Shown here: positions 38,716 to 49,565 of the stretch, piece by piece
How positions within the stretch are numbered: the first letter of the stretch is position 1
How the letters are laid out: each line of letters begins with the position of its first letter
Source of the DNA: Drosophila persimilis
Lineage: Eukaryota; Arthropoda; Insecta; Diptera; Drosophilidae
DNA length: 64,000 nucleotides
Direction: 5' to 3'
Assembly (NCBI RefSeq): GCF_003286085.1
Contig: NW_020825343.1
Span: 1,302,001-1,366,000, forward strand
Program-made: the position numbers and the translations under genes
The notes under the pieces: model-generated
Seen by the model: only the letters and a program-made list of their open reading frames with translations
Databases searched by the model: none
Told to the model about the DNA's origin: nothing

Positions 38716-41700
38716 TTGAATTTGCGTATCTTTGAAATACTGGTCTCTTCTGCACGCTATATCTCGGCTAAACAGTGGCCGAGGTCGAGATTTTGATGCC
38801 GATCGACAGGCTGGATCCTCACGATCCTGGGAGAGTAGGTCCTCCCCCGATCTGGCCCTATTTGCCTGAAATATAGCCTTGCGAAGATTTGAATTTGCGT
38901 ATCTTTGAAATACTGGTCTCTTCTGCAGGCTATATCTCGGCTACACAGCGGCCGATCGGGGCATGGCATGTCTTTTCGGAATGGCGCGATTCCTGCCAAT
39001 CGACTGCGATCGGAAAAAAGGTCATCCATTTCATCACGATTTTCGCCAAAAATCATGATGGTTACATCATTAAAATTGCCAAAAACGGCCTCATTTTCGA
39101 GGTCGAGATTTTGATGCCGATCGACAGGCTGGATCCTCACGATCCTGGGAGAGTAGGTCCTCCCCCGATCTGGCCCTATTTGCCTGAAATATAGCCTTGC
39201 GAAGATTTGAATTTGCGTATCTTTGAAATACTGGTCTCTTCTGAACGCTATATCTCGGCTAAACAGTGGCCGAGGTCGAGATTTTGATGCCGATCGACAG
39301 GCTGGATCCTCACGATCCTTGGAGAGTAGGTCCTCCCCCGATCTGGCCCTATTTGCCTGAAATATAGCCCTGCGAAGATTTGAATTTGCGTATCTTTGAA
39401 ATACTGGTCTCTTCTGCAGGCTATATCTCGGCTACACAGCGGCCGATCGGGGCATGGCATGTCTTTTCGGAATGGCGCGATCCCTGCCAATCGACTGCGA
39501 TCGGAAAAAAGGACATTCATTTCATCATGATTTTCGCCAAAAATCATGATGGTTACATCATTAAAATTGCCAAAATTCGGCCTCATTTTCGAGGTCGAGA
39601 TTTTGATGCCGATCGACAGTCTGGATCCTCACGATCCTGGGAGAGTAGGTCCTCCCCCGATCTGGCCCTATTTGCCTGAAATATAGCCTTGCGAAGATTT
39701 GAATTTGCGTATCTTTGAAATACTGGTCTCTTCTGCAGGCTATATCTCGGCTACACAGCGGCCGATCGGGGCATGGCATGTCTTTTCGGAATGGCGCGAT
39801 CCCTGCCAATCGACTGCGATCGGAAAAAAGGACATTCATTTCATCATGATTTTCGCCAAAAATCATGATGGTTACATCATTAAAATTGCCAAAAATCGGC
39901 CTCATTTTCGAGGTCGAGATTTTGATGCCGATCGACAGTCTGGATCCTCACGATCCTTGGAGAGTAGGTCCTCCCCCGATCTGGCCCTATTTGCCTGAAA
40001 TATAGCCTTGCGAAGATTTGAATTTGCGTATCTTTGAAATACTGGTCTCTTCTGCACGCTATATCTCGGCTAAACAGTGGCCGATCGGGGCATGGCATGT
40101 CTTTTCGGACTGGCGCGATCCCTGCCAATCGACTGCGATCGGAAAAAAGGACATTCATTTCATCATGATTTTCGCCAAAAATCATGATGGTTACATCATT
40201 AAAATTGCCAAAATTCGGCCTCATTTTCGAGGTCGAGATTTTGATGCCGATCGACAGTCTGGATCCTCACGATCCTGGGAGAGTAGGTCCTCCCCCGATC
40301 TGGCCCTATTTGCCTGAAATATAGCCTTGCGAAGATTTGAATTTGCGTATCTTTGAAATACTGGTCTCTTCTGCAGGCTATATCTCGGCTACACAGCGGC
40401 CGATCGGGGCATGGCATGTCTTTTCGGAATGGCGCGATCCCTGCCAATCGACTGCGATCGGAAAAAAGGAAATTCATTTCATCATGATTTTCGCCAAAAA
40501 TCATGATGGTTACATCATTAAAATTGCCAAAAATCGGCCTCATTTTCGAGGTCGAGATTTTGATGCCGATCGACAGTCTGGATCCTCACGATCCTTGGAG
40601 AGTAGGTCCTCCCCCGATCTGGCCCTATTTGCCTGAAATATAGCCTTGCGAAGATTTGAATTTGCGTATCTTTGAAATACTGGTCTCTTCTGCACGCTAT
40701 ATCTCGGCTAAACAGTGGCCGAGGTCGAGATTTTGATGCCGATCGACAGTCTGGATCCTCACGATCCTTGGAGAGTAGGTCCTCCCCCGATCTGGCCCTA
40801 TTTGCCTGAAATATAGCCTTGCGAAGATTTGAATTTGCGTATCTTTGAAATACTGGTCTCTTCTGAACGCTATATCTCGGCTAAACAGTGCGCGATTCCT
40901 GCCAATCGACTGCGATCGGAAAAAAGGTCATCCATTTCATCACGATTTTCGCCAAAAATCATGATGGTTACATCATTAAAATTGCCAAAAACGGCCTCAT
41001 TTTCGAGGTCGAGATTTTGATGCCGATCGACAGGCTGGATCCTCACGATCCTGGGAGAGTAGGTCCTCCCCCGATCTGGCCCTATTTGCCTGAAATATAG
41101 CCTTGCGAAGATTTGAATTTGCGTATCTTTGAAATACTGGTCTCTTCTGAACGCTATATCTCGGCTAAACAGTGGCCGAGGTCGAGATTTTGATGCCGAT
41201 CGACAGGCTGGATCCTCACGATCCTTGGAGAGTAGGTCCTCCCCCGATCTGGCCCTATTTGCCTGAAATATAGCCCTGCGAAGATTTGAATTTGCGTATC
41301 TTTGAAATACTGGTCTCTTCTGCAGGCTATATCTCGGCTACACAGCGGCCGATCGGGGCATGGCATGTCTTTTCGGAATGGCGCGATCCCTGCCAATCGA
41401 CAGCGATCGGAAAAAAGGACATTCATTTCATCATGATTTTCGCCAAAAATCATGATGGTTACATCATTAAAATTGCCAAAAATCGGCCTCATTTTCGAGG
41501 TCGAGATTTTGATGCCGATCGACAGTCTGGATCCTCACGATCCTTGGAGAGTAGGTCCTCCCCCGATCTGGCCCTATTTGCCTGAAATATAGCCTTGCGA
41601 AGATTTGAATTTGCGTATCTTTGAAATACTGGTCTCTTCTGCAGGCTATATCTCGGCTACACAGCGGCCGATCGGGGCATGGCATGTCTTTTCGGAATGG

Positions 41701-43880
41701 CGCGATTCCTGCCAATCGACTGCGATCGGAAAAAAGGACATTCATTTCATCATGATTTTCGCCAAAAATCATGATGGTTACATCATTAAAATTGCCAAAA
41801 ATCGGCCTCATTTTCGAGGTCGAGATTTTGATGCCGATCGACAGTCTGGATCCTCACGATCCTTGGAGAGTAGGTCCTCCCCCGATCTGGCCCTATTTGC
41901 TTGAAATATAGCCTTGCGAAGATTTGAATTTGCGTATCTTTGAAATACTGGTCTCTTCTGAACGCTATATCTCGGTTAAACAGTGGCCGATCGGGGTTCG
42001 GCATGTCTTTTCGGGATGGCGCGATCCCTGCCAATCGACTGCGATCGGAAAAAAGGACATCCATTTCATCATGATTTTCGCCAAAAATCATGATGGTTAC
42101 ATCATTAAAATTGCCAAAATTCGGCCTCATTTTCGAGGTCGAGATTTTGATGCCGATCGACAGTCTGGATCCTCACGATCCTGGGAGAGTAGGTCCTCCC
42201 CCGATCTGGCCCTATTTGCCTGAAATATAGCCTTGCGAAGATTTGAATTTGCGTATCTTTGAAATACTGGTCTCTTCTGAACGCTATATCTCGGTTAAAC
42301 AGTGGCCGATCGGGGTTCGGCATGTCTTTTCGGGATGGCGCGATCCCTGCCAATCGACTGCGATCGGAAAAAAGGACATCCATTTCATCATGATTTTCGC
42401 CAAAAATCATGATGGTTACATCATTAAAATTGCCAAAAATCGGCCTCATTTTCGAGGTCGAGATTTTGATGCCGATCGACAGTCTGGATCCTCACGATCC
42501 TTGGAGAGTAGGTCCTCCCCCGATCTGGCCCTATTTGCTTGAAATATAGCCTTGCGAAGATTTGAATTTGCGTATCTTTGAAATACTGGTCTCTTCTGAA
42601 CGCTATATCTCGGTTAAACAGTGGCCGATCGGGGTTCGGCATGTCTTTTCGGGATGGCGCGATCCCTGCCAATCGACTGCGATCGGAAAAAAGGACATCC
42701 ATTTCATCATGATTTTCGCCAAAAATCATGATGGTTACATCATTAAAATTGCCAAAAATCGGCCTCATTTTCGAGGTCGAGATTTTGATGCCGATCGACA
42801 GTCTGGATCCTCACGATCCTTGGAGAGTAGGTCCTCCCCCGATCTGGCCCTATTTGCCTGAAATATAGCCTTGCGAAGATTTGAATTTGCGTATCTTTGA
42901 AATACTGGTCTCTTCTGCACGCTATATCTCGGCTAAACAGTGGCCGAGGTCGAGATTTTGATGCCGATCGACAGTCTGGATCCTCACGATCCTTGGAGAG
43001 TAGGTCCTCCCCCGATCTGGCCCTATTTGCCTGAAATATAGCCTTGCGAAGATTTGAATTTGCGTATCTTTGAAATACTGGTCTCTTCTGCAGGCTATAT
43101 CTCGGCTACACAGCGGCCGATCGGGGCATGGCATGTCTTTTCGGAATGGCGCGATTCCTGCCAATCGACTGCGATCGGAAAAAAGGTCATCCATTTCATC
43201 ACGATTTTCGCCAAAAATCATGATGGTTACATCATTAAAATTGCCAAAAACGGCCTCATTTTCGAGGTCGAGATTTTGATGCCGATCGACAGGCTGGATC
43301 CTCACGATCCTGGGAGAGTAGGTCCTCCCCCGATCTGGCCCTATTTGCCTGAAATATAGCCTTGCGAAGATTTGAATTTGCGTATCTTTGAAATACTGGT
43401 CTCTTCTGAACGCTATATCTCGGCTAAACAGTGGCCGAGGTCGAGATTTTGATGCCGATCGACAGGCTGGATCCTCACGATCCTTGGAGAGTAGGTCCTC
43501 CCCCGATCTGGCCCTATTTGCCTGAAATATAGCCCTGCGAAGATTTGAATTTGCGTATCTTTGAAATACTGGTCTCTTCTGCAGGCTATATCTCGGCTAC
43601 ACAGCGGCCGATCGGGGCATGGCATGTCTTTTCGGAATGGCGCGATCCCTGCCAATCGACTGCGATCGGAAAAAAGGACATTCATTTCATCATGATTTTC
43701 GCCAAAAATCATGATGGTTACATCATTAAAATTGCCAAAATTCGGCCTCATTTTCGAGGTCGAGATTTTGATGCCGATCGACAGTCTGGATCCTCACGAT
43801 CCTGGGAGAGTAGGTCCTCCCCCGATCTGGCCCTATTTGCCTGAAATATAGCCTTGCGAAGATTTGAATTTGCGTATCTT
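38716..43880 (+). repeat. Larger duplicated block with a 4165-bp offset inside the array
   Basis: The run of unit types and their private variants beginning at about 38757 (short unit, then a full unit with GGTCATCCATTTCATCACG, then a short unit with CTGAACGC, then a full unit with ATAGCCCTGCG) recurs at about 42922, 4165 bases later. Corresponding positions are 38889/43054, 39248/43413, 39380/43545 and 39561/43726. The match then slips by one unit: the CATGTCTTTTCGGACTGG variant at 40018 recurs at 43864, an offset of 3846 (4165 less 319). Part of the same block also recurs at a 1906-base offset (39248/41154). Confidence 0.75.
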
Positions 43881-44499
43881 TGAAATACTGGTCTCTTCTG
43901 CACGCTATATCTCGGCTAAACAGTGGCCGATCGGGGCATGGCATGTCTTTTCGGACTGGCGCGATCCCTGCCAATCGACTGCGATCGGAAAAAAGGACAT
44001 TCATTTCATCATGATTTTCGCCAAAAATCATGATGGTTACATCATTAAAATTGCCAAAAATCGGCCTCATTTTCGAGGTCGAGATTTTGATGCCGATCGA
44101 CAGTCTGGATCCTCACGATCCTTGGAGAGTAGGTCCTCCCCCGATCTGGCCCTATTTGCCTGAAATATAGCCTTGCGAAGATTTGAATTTGCGTATCTTT
44201 GAAATACTGGTCTCTTCTGCAGGCTATATCTCGGCTACACAGCGGCCGATCGGGGCATGGCATGTCTTTTCGGAATGGCGCGATTCCTGCCAATCGACTG
44301 CGATCGGAAAAAAGGACATTCATTTCATCATGATTTTCGCCAAAAATCATGATGGTTACATCATTAAAATTGCCAAAAATCGGCCTCATTTTCGAGGTCG
44401 AGATTTTGATGCCGATCGACAGTCTGGATCCTCACGATCCTTGGAGAGTAGGTCCTCCCCCGATCTGGCCCTATTTGCCTGAAATATAGCCTTGCGAAG

Positions 44500-47105
44500 A
44501 TTTGAATTTGCGTATCTTTGAAATACTGGTCTCTTCTGCACGCTATATCTCGGCTAAACAGTGGCCGAGGTCGAGATTTTGATGCCGATCGACAGTCTGG
44601 ATCCTCACGATCCTTGGAGAGTAGGTCCTCCCCCGATCTGGCCCTATTTGCCTGAAATATAGCCTTGCGAAGATTTGAATTTGCGTATCTTTGAAATACT
44701 GGTCTCTTCTGAACGCTATATCTCGGCTAAACAGTGGCCGAGGTCGAGATTTTGATGCCGATCGACAGGCTGGATCCTCACGATCCTTGGAGAGTAGGTC
44801 CTCCCCCGATCTGGCCCTATTTGCCTGAAATATAGCCCTTCGAAGATTTGAATTTGCGTATCTTTGAAATACTGGTCTCTTCTGCAGGCTATATCTCGGC
44901 TACACAGCTTCCGATCGGGGCATGGCATGTCTTTTCGGAATGGCGCGATTCCTGCCAATCGACTGCGATCGGAAAAAAGGACATCCAATTCATCATGATT
45001 TTCGCCAAAAATCATGACGGTTACATCATTAAAATTGCCAAAAATCGGCCTCATCTTCGAGGTCGAGATTTTGATGCCGATCGACAGTCTGGATCCTCAC
45101 GATCCTGAGAGAGTAGGTCCTCCCCCGATCTGGCCCTATTTGCGTGAAATATAGCCTTGCGAAGATTTGAATTTGCGTATCTTTGAAATACTGGTCTCTT
45201 CTGAACGCTATATCTCGGTTAAACAGTGGCCGATCGGGGTTCGGCATGTCTTTTCGGGATGGCGCGATCCCTGCCAATCGACTGCGATCGGAAAAAAGGA
45301 CATCCATTTCATCATGATTTTCGCCAAAAATCATGATGGTTACATCATTAAAATTGCCAAAAATCGGCCTCATTTTCGAGGTCGAGACTTTGATGCCGAT
45401 CGACAGTCTGGATCCTCACGATCCTTGGAGAGTAGGTCCTCCCCCGATCTGGCCCTATTTGCCTGAAATATAGCCTTGCGAAGATTTGAATTTGCGTATC
45501 TTTGAAATACTGGTCTCTTCTGCAGGCTATATCTCGGCTACACAGCGGCCGATCGGGGCATGGCATGTCTTTTCGGAATGGCGCGATTCCTGCCAATCGA
45601 CTGCGATCGGAAAAAAGGACATTCATTTCATCATGATTTTCGCCAAAAATCATGATGGTTACATCATTAAAATTGCCAAAAATCGGCCTCATTTTCGAGG
45701 TCGAGATTTTGATGCCGATCGACAGTCTGGATCCTCACGATCCTTGGAGAGTAGGTCCTCCCCCGATCTGGCCCTATTTGCCTGAAATATAGCCTTGCGA
45801 AGATTTGAATTTGCGTATCTTTGAAATACTGGTCTCTTCTGCACGCTATATCTCGGCTAAACAGTGGCCGAGGTCGAGATTTTGATGCCGATCGACAGTC
45901 TGGATCCTCACGATCCTTGGAGAGTAGGTCCTCCCCCGATCTGGCCCTATTTGCCTGAAATATAGCCTTGCGAAGATTTGAATTTGCGTATCTTTGAAAT
46001 ACTGGTCTCTTCTGAACGCTATATCTCGGCTAAACAGTGGCCGAGGTCGAGATTTTGATGCCGATCGACAGGCTGGATCCTCACGATCCTTGGAGAGTAG
46101 GTCCTCCCCCGATCTGGCCCTATTTGCCTGAAATATAGCCCTTCGAAGATTTGAATTTGCGTATCTTTGAAATACTGGTCTCTTCTGCAGGCTATATCTC
46201 GGCTACACAGCTTCCGATCGGGGCATGGCATGTCTTTTCGGAATGGCGCGATTCCTGCCAATCGACTGCGATCGGAAAAAAGGACATCCAATTCATCATG
46301 ATTTTCGCCAAAAATCATGACGGTTACATCATTAAAATTGCCAAAAATCGGCCTCATCTTCGAGGTCGAGATTTTGATGCCGATCGACAGTCTGGATCCT
46401 CACGATCCTGAGAGAGTAGGTCCTCCCCCGATCTGGCCCTATTTGCTTGAAATATAGCCTTGCGAAGATTTGAATTTGCGTATCTTTGAAATACTGGTCT
46501 CTTCTGAACGCTATATCTCGGTTAAACAGTGGCCGATCGGGGTTCGGCATGTCTTTTCGGGATGGCGCGATCCCTGCCAATCGACTGCGATCGGAAAAAA
46601 GGACATCCATTTCATCATGATTTTCGCCAAAAATCATGATGGTTACATCATTAAAATTGCCAAAAATCGGCCTCATTTTCGAGGTCGAGACTTTGATGCC
46701 GATCGACAGTCTGGATCCTCACGATCCTTGGAGAGTAGGTCCTCCCCCGATCTGGCCCTATTTGCCTGAAATATAGCCTTGCGAAGATTTGAATTTGCGT
46801 ATCTTTGAAATACTGGTCTCTTCTGCAGGCTATATCTCGGCTACACAGCGGCCGATCGGGGCATGGCATGTCTTTTCGGAATGGCGCGATTCCTGCCAAT
46901 CGACTGCGATCGGAAAAAAGGACATCCAATTCATCATGATTTTCGCCAAAAATCATGACGGTTACATCATTAAAATTGCCAAAAATCGGCCTCATCTTCG
47001 AGGTCGAGATTTTGATGCCGATCGACGGTCTGGATCCTCACGATCCTTGGAGAGTAGGTCCTCCCCCGATCTGGACCTATTTGCCTGAAATATAGCCTTG
47101 CGAAG
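44500..47105 (+). repeat. 1303-bp higher-order block in two tandem copies
   Basis: Three full and two short units (3 x 319 + 2 x 173 = 1303) repeat once. Features beginning at about 44716, 44848, 45029, 45167, 45348 and 45486 recur at 46019, 46151, 46332, 46470, 46651 and 46789, each 1303 bases on. The private variants CAGCTTCCGATCGG, CATCCAATTC and CATGACGG are shared by both copies, so the block was duplicated recently as a whole. A few differences, e.g. GCGTGAAATATAG versus GCTTGAAATATAG, separate the copies. Confidence 0.85.
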
Positions 47106-47339
47106 ATTTGAATTTGCGTATCTTTGAAATACTGGTCTCTTCTGAACGCTATATCTCGGTTAAACAGTGGCCGAGGTCGAGATTTTGATGCCGATCGACA
47201 GGCTGGATCCTCACGATCCTGGGAGAGTAGGTCCTCCCCCGATCTGGCCCTATTTGCCTGAAATATAGCCTTGCGAAGATTTGAATTTGCGTATCTTTGA
47301 AATACTGGTCTCTTCTGCACGCTATATCTCGGCTAAAAT

Positions 47340-47482
47340 GCGGGCGATCGGGGTTCGGCATGTCTTTTCGTGACCGGGAGAGTCCTGCCAACCGAGATTT
47401 TTTTCTTCTCCGATGAGAGGACTCATCATTGGCAGGAATCTCCCGGTGACGAAAAGACATGTCACGCCCCGATCGGCCGCTG
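47340..47482. repeat. Head-to-head unit junction forming a long hairpin at the array's right end
   Basis: GGCGATCGGGGTTCGGCATG..TCTTTTCGTGACCGGGAGAG..TCCTGCCA at 47342-47391 is followed, after about 35 bases, by its near-complement TGGCAGGAATCTCCCGGTGA..CGAAAAGACATG..CCCCGATCGGCC (about 47431-47481). The array direction therefore flips here, and everything to the right belongs to the inverted arm. The stem is about 50 base pairs with few mismatches; the loop is centred near 47412. Confidence 0.85.
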
Positions 47483-48275
47483 TTTGGCAGAGATATGGCG
47501 TGCAGAAAAAACTAGTATTTTAATGGTATGCAAATCCAAAACTTTTGAGGGGTATATCTCATGGATATAGACCCTTTTGGAAGGACTCAAACAACCCCAC
47601 CCAGTTATATTTCCCGATTCTTCGCAAGGATGATTTTTTTCAATAGTTTTATTCACTAAAACTTATCTTAGTATAAATAAATGAACAAGCGGAAACAATT
47701 TGTATCTACTATCTAAATGAATGGAATTTCATATCCTTAATCTTAACAACAATGAGATCTATCTAGAGTCTAGTAGCCCGCGTAGCTCCTCCCTTGGTTA
47801 CCATAGTCAAAGTCCTTGTTGTCGATGGCCAGGTCGAAGGATGACGATGGCTTGCTTCGGATCTTTCAAGGTGTGTGCTTCTGTCTTGCTGGGATAAGAT
47901 TTTCTCTGTCTGGAATAGGACTCAGTCTGTCTCGAATACGCCTCGGTAATGCTTGGATAGGTCTCCGTCTGGTGGGGCGCAATCGGATAGTCGTATCAGG
48001 CGTGTGGCAAAGCTTTGGGTACATAAGTCCTCTGTGAAGGAAGATATATTTTAAAATAAATCCATAATTATATACTTTTTCACTTACGCGTCTCGATGCT
48101 AAAGCCGAGCGTTTGATTTCGCCGTCGATCACTGGTCCCTGCTGCAGTGGACTGGCCGCCACATTGTCGACTCAGCGACACAGCAGGACAGCCAATGGCT
48201 GCCACAGTCCAGCTAGGTGCACATCCTTTGGGCCTCCCAAAAATACGAGGAGCTACGGCGGAGGAGAAAACAGCG
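47425..48275 (-). repeat. Right inverted arm with the second gene-like fragment
   Basis: Reverse complement of the left arm with indels. Read on the minus strand it has the same donor/intron/acceptor layout: C|GTAAGTGAAAAAG and TTCACAG|AGGACTTATG (about 48089-48031). Its downstream frame matches the left arm up to PKQAI but then carries an insertion that shifts the frame, so the left copy has the more intact end. Both outer edges fade near GTGGGAC (36294 on the left, about 48275 on the right). Arm divergence is visibly greater than divergence between array units. Confidence 0.75.
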
Positions 48276-48584
48276 TGGGACGCAAGGAAGAGGGCCATGG
48301 TACTGTCCGGACCCAAAGGTCGCACAGGCCGCAGGCCACAGGTCGCAGCTCGCGACAGGAAGCAGGTCCTGAGGGGCTCACGGCGTCGTGGTCTCCTGCG
48401 CGAAAGAGCCTGCGAGGAGTTTGCGATTTCAACCGGTCAGGCGGCTGGAGTGGACAGCCGTATACTCGCTCATATGAACCGGAAGACCAGAAGGGTGAAG
48501 CCCCTGGTAAAAGATGGTGGGCATATCGGTGTCCACGGGCACGCAAGAGCACGTTCTGCTAAAAAGAAAGGAGGAGTTAAATAA
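48147..48584 (+). CDS. Uncertain open frame, 145 codons, basic C-terminus
   Basis: An uninterrupted frame starts inside the right arm and runs out of it to a TAA overlapping AATAAA (about 48580-48586). The product is rich in Arg and Lys, with a tail RARSAKKKGGVK. The first third is antisense to the gene-like fragment in the arm. No domain is recognised, and composition alone could explain the open frame because the DNA is GC-richer than its surroundings. I list it because the stop/polyadenylation overlap and length are slightly unusual. It is more likely not a gene. Confidence 0.2.
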   Translation: MDWPPHCRLSDTAGQPMAATVQLGAHPLGLPKIRGATAEEKTAWDARKRAMVLSGPKGRTGRRPQVAARDRKQVLRGSRRRGLLRERACEEFAISTGQAAGVDSRILAHMNRKTRRVKPLVKDGGHIGVHGHARARSAKKKGGVK

Positions 48585-48589
48585 AGTAA

Positions 48590-49565
48590 ATGATAATAAC
48601 AATAGCTTAATAGCTTTACCTGACGGGGTATGAGAAGGTAATCGCGGCACACAGTTTGTGGGCAGAGGGGGGAAAATCACCAGAGCGGCGCAAGGCACGA
48701 AAAAGTGAAGGTAAAGAGCTCGATCCGCTTATCCGGAGAAATAGATCATGAAATATGCACTCAGAGGAAAAAAAGCAATTCGTAATCTTTATTGGAAGCT
48801 GGGATCATCGGTTTTCAGTTTATTTTCAACAGGGTTTCCAGGGTCTTCGGCTCTGGCTTTCCGCTACCGCCGTGTCCTAAATACCTCGAGGACCGTGTAT
48901 AAACGAAAAGAATAACGGACAGCTCAATAGGGGAGACAACGCACATGAGAGAATAACAGACGCAGGCAGCTCTATAAATGCTTGTTATGTACTATGTAAT
49001 AGCAATAAAACATAGCATAAATCAACAACACAAGAAAGAGCAGCACAGCTGTAATTTCTAATCAATAGAAACAACACCAGAAAGAGCAGCAACGATAGAA
49101 ACTCGAACGCTGCTGCTCTTTCTGGTGTTCATATATCTACATATGTATGATACAGCTTGGATTTTCTATTGATCATTTTCATATATGTGACAATTTTTTT
49201 TAAATTTTAAATACAAAAGGTGCCTATCATTCATTAATGAACATTTTTCATTGAAAAATCAGTCGGTCTGTATATTTTAAAAAAATTTCAAAATTTAACC
49301 GACACAATTTTTTGTATATATGTATGTATGTACATATGTATGTATATGTCTGGCAGCATTAATTACGACAGAGTCACGACTTATCGATAGAAAATTTGGA
49401 AAAATTCGGCTGTTAGGCCGCCACTTAAAGCACAATTTAAATGTTGTTCTTGCATGAGGCGATTTTGTGAATTCCACGAGTTTTCTATGGCAAAAATATA
49501 CAAAAAAACGAAAATAAATTCATTTTAAAAAAATTCATTTTTAATTTCTTTTACAGAACAGTTCT
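48590..49565. other. Non-genic stretch right of the array
   Basis: No exon seen. It holds the short inverted repeat at 49073-49129, a TATCGATA word (DRE-type) at 49382-49389, and TATGTATGTACATATG-type tracts near 49317-49345. The end next to 49566 is presumably the 3' untranslated region of the VAP-like gene. Confidence 0.45.
49073..49129. repeat. Perfect 19-bp inverted repeat (hairpin)
   Basis: AACACCAGAAAGAGCAGCA at 49073-49091 pairs without mismatch with 49111-49129; the loop is 19 bases. A partial direct copy, ACAAGAAAGAGCAGCAC, lies just upstream at about 49030-49046. The stem is too short for a typical fly miRNA precursor, and flanking pairing is not evident. It could be a transposon-end remnant. 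Confidence 0.7.

Larger units (their letters stand above)
37100..47395 (+). repeat. Complex satellite array: 319-bp units and 173-bp deleted units in higher-order blocks
   Basis: Landmark GCGAAGATTTGAATTTGCG recurs through the region. Distances between full units are 319 bases (318 for some), and 491-492 or 665 where one or two 173-base units intervene. I count about 25 full-type units and 13 short ones. The short unit lacks 146 bases between GTGGCCGA and GGTCGAG. One further unit (about 40829-41112) has a different deletion of about 35 bases. Every unit carries a GGATCC site in CTGGATCCTCACGATCC. Full units carry a hairpin, stem ATCATGATTTT, loop CGCCA (e.g. 37557-37583). Units are very similar with shared diagnostic variants (GGCATGG versus GGTTCGG before CATGTC). 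Open frames of about 99-116 codons recur on both strands simply because the DNA repeats; 319 is not a multiple of three and I see no sign of coding. No satellite name is assigned. Confidence 0.95.

Noticed and set aside
37275-47320. Many recurring 86-127 codon open frames on both strands of the array
   Set aside because: They appear in every unit because the DNA repeats, occur on both strands at once, and the 319-bp period is not a multiple of three. No domain and no initiation or splice signals support them.
37100-47395. Possible CRISPR-like array
   Set aside because: Units are 173 or 319 bp, contiguous, with no short repeat/unique spacer pattern; the host is a fly.
36294-48275. Assignment of the composite to Foldback, Galileo or a Helitron family
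   Set aside because: Long inverted arms with internal tandem repeats suggest a foldback-type element, but I see no diagnostic termini, target-site duplication or transposase; naming it would be a guess.
49382-49389. TATCGATA (DRE-type) word as a promoter
   Set aside because: It lies just past the 3' end of the VAP-like gene with no gene starting nearby on either strand; an 8-base palindrome can occur by chance.
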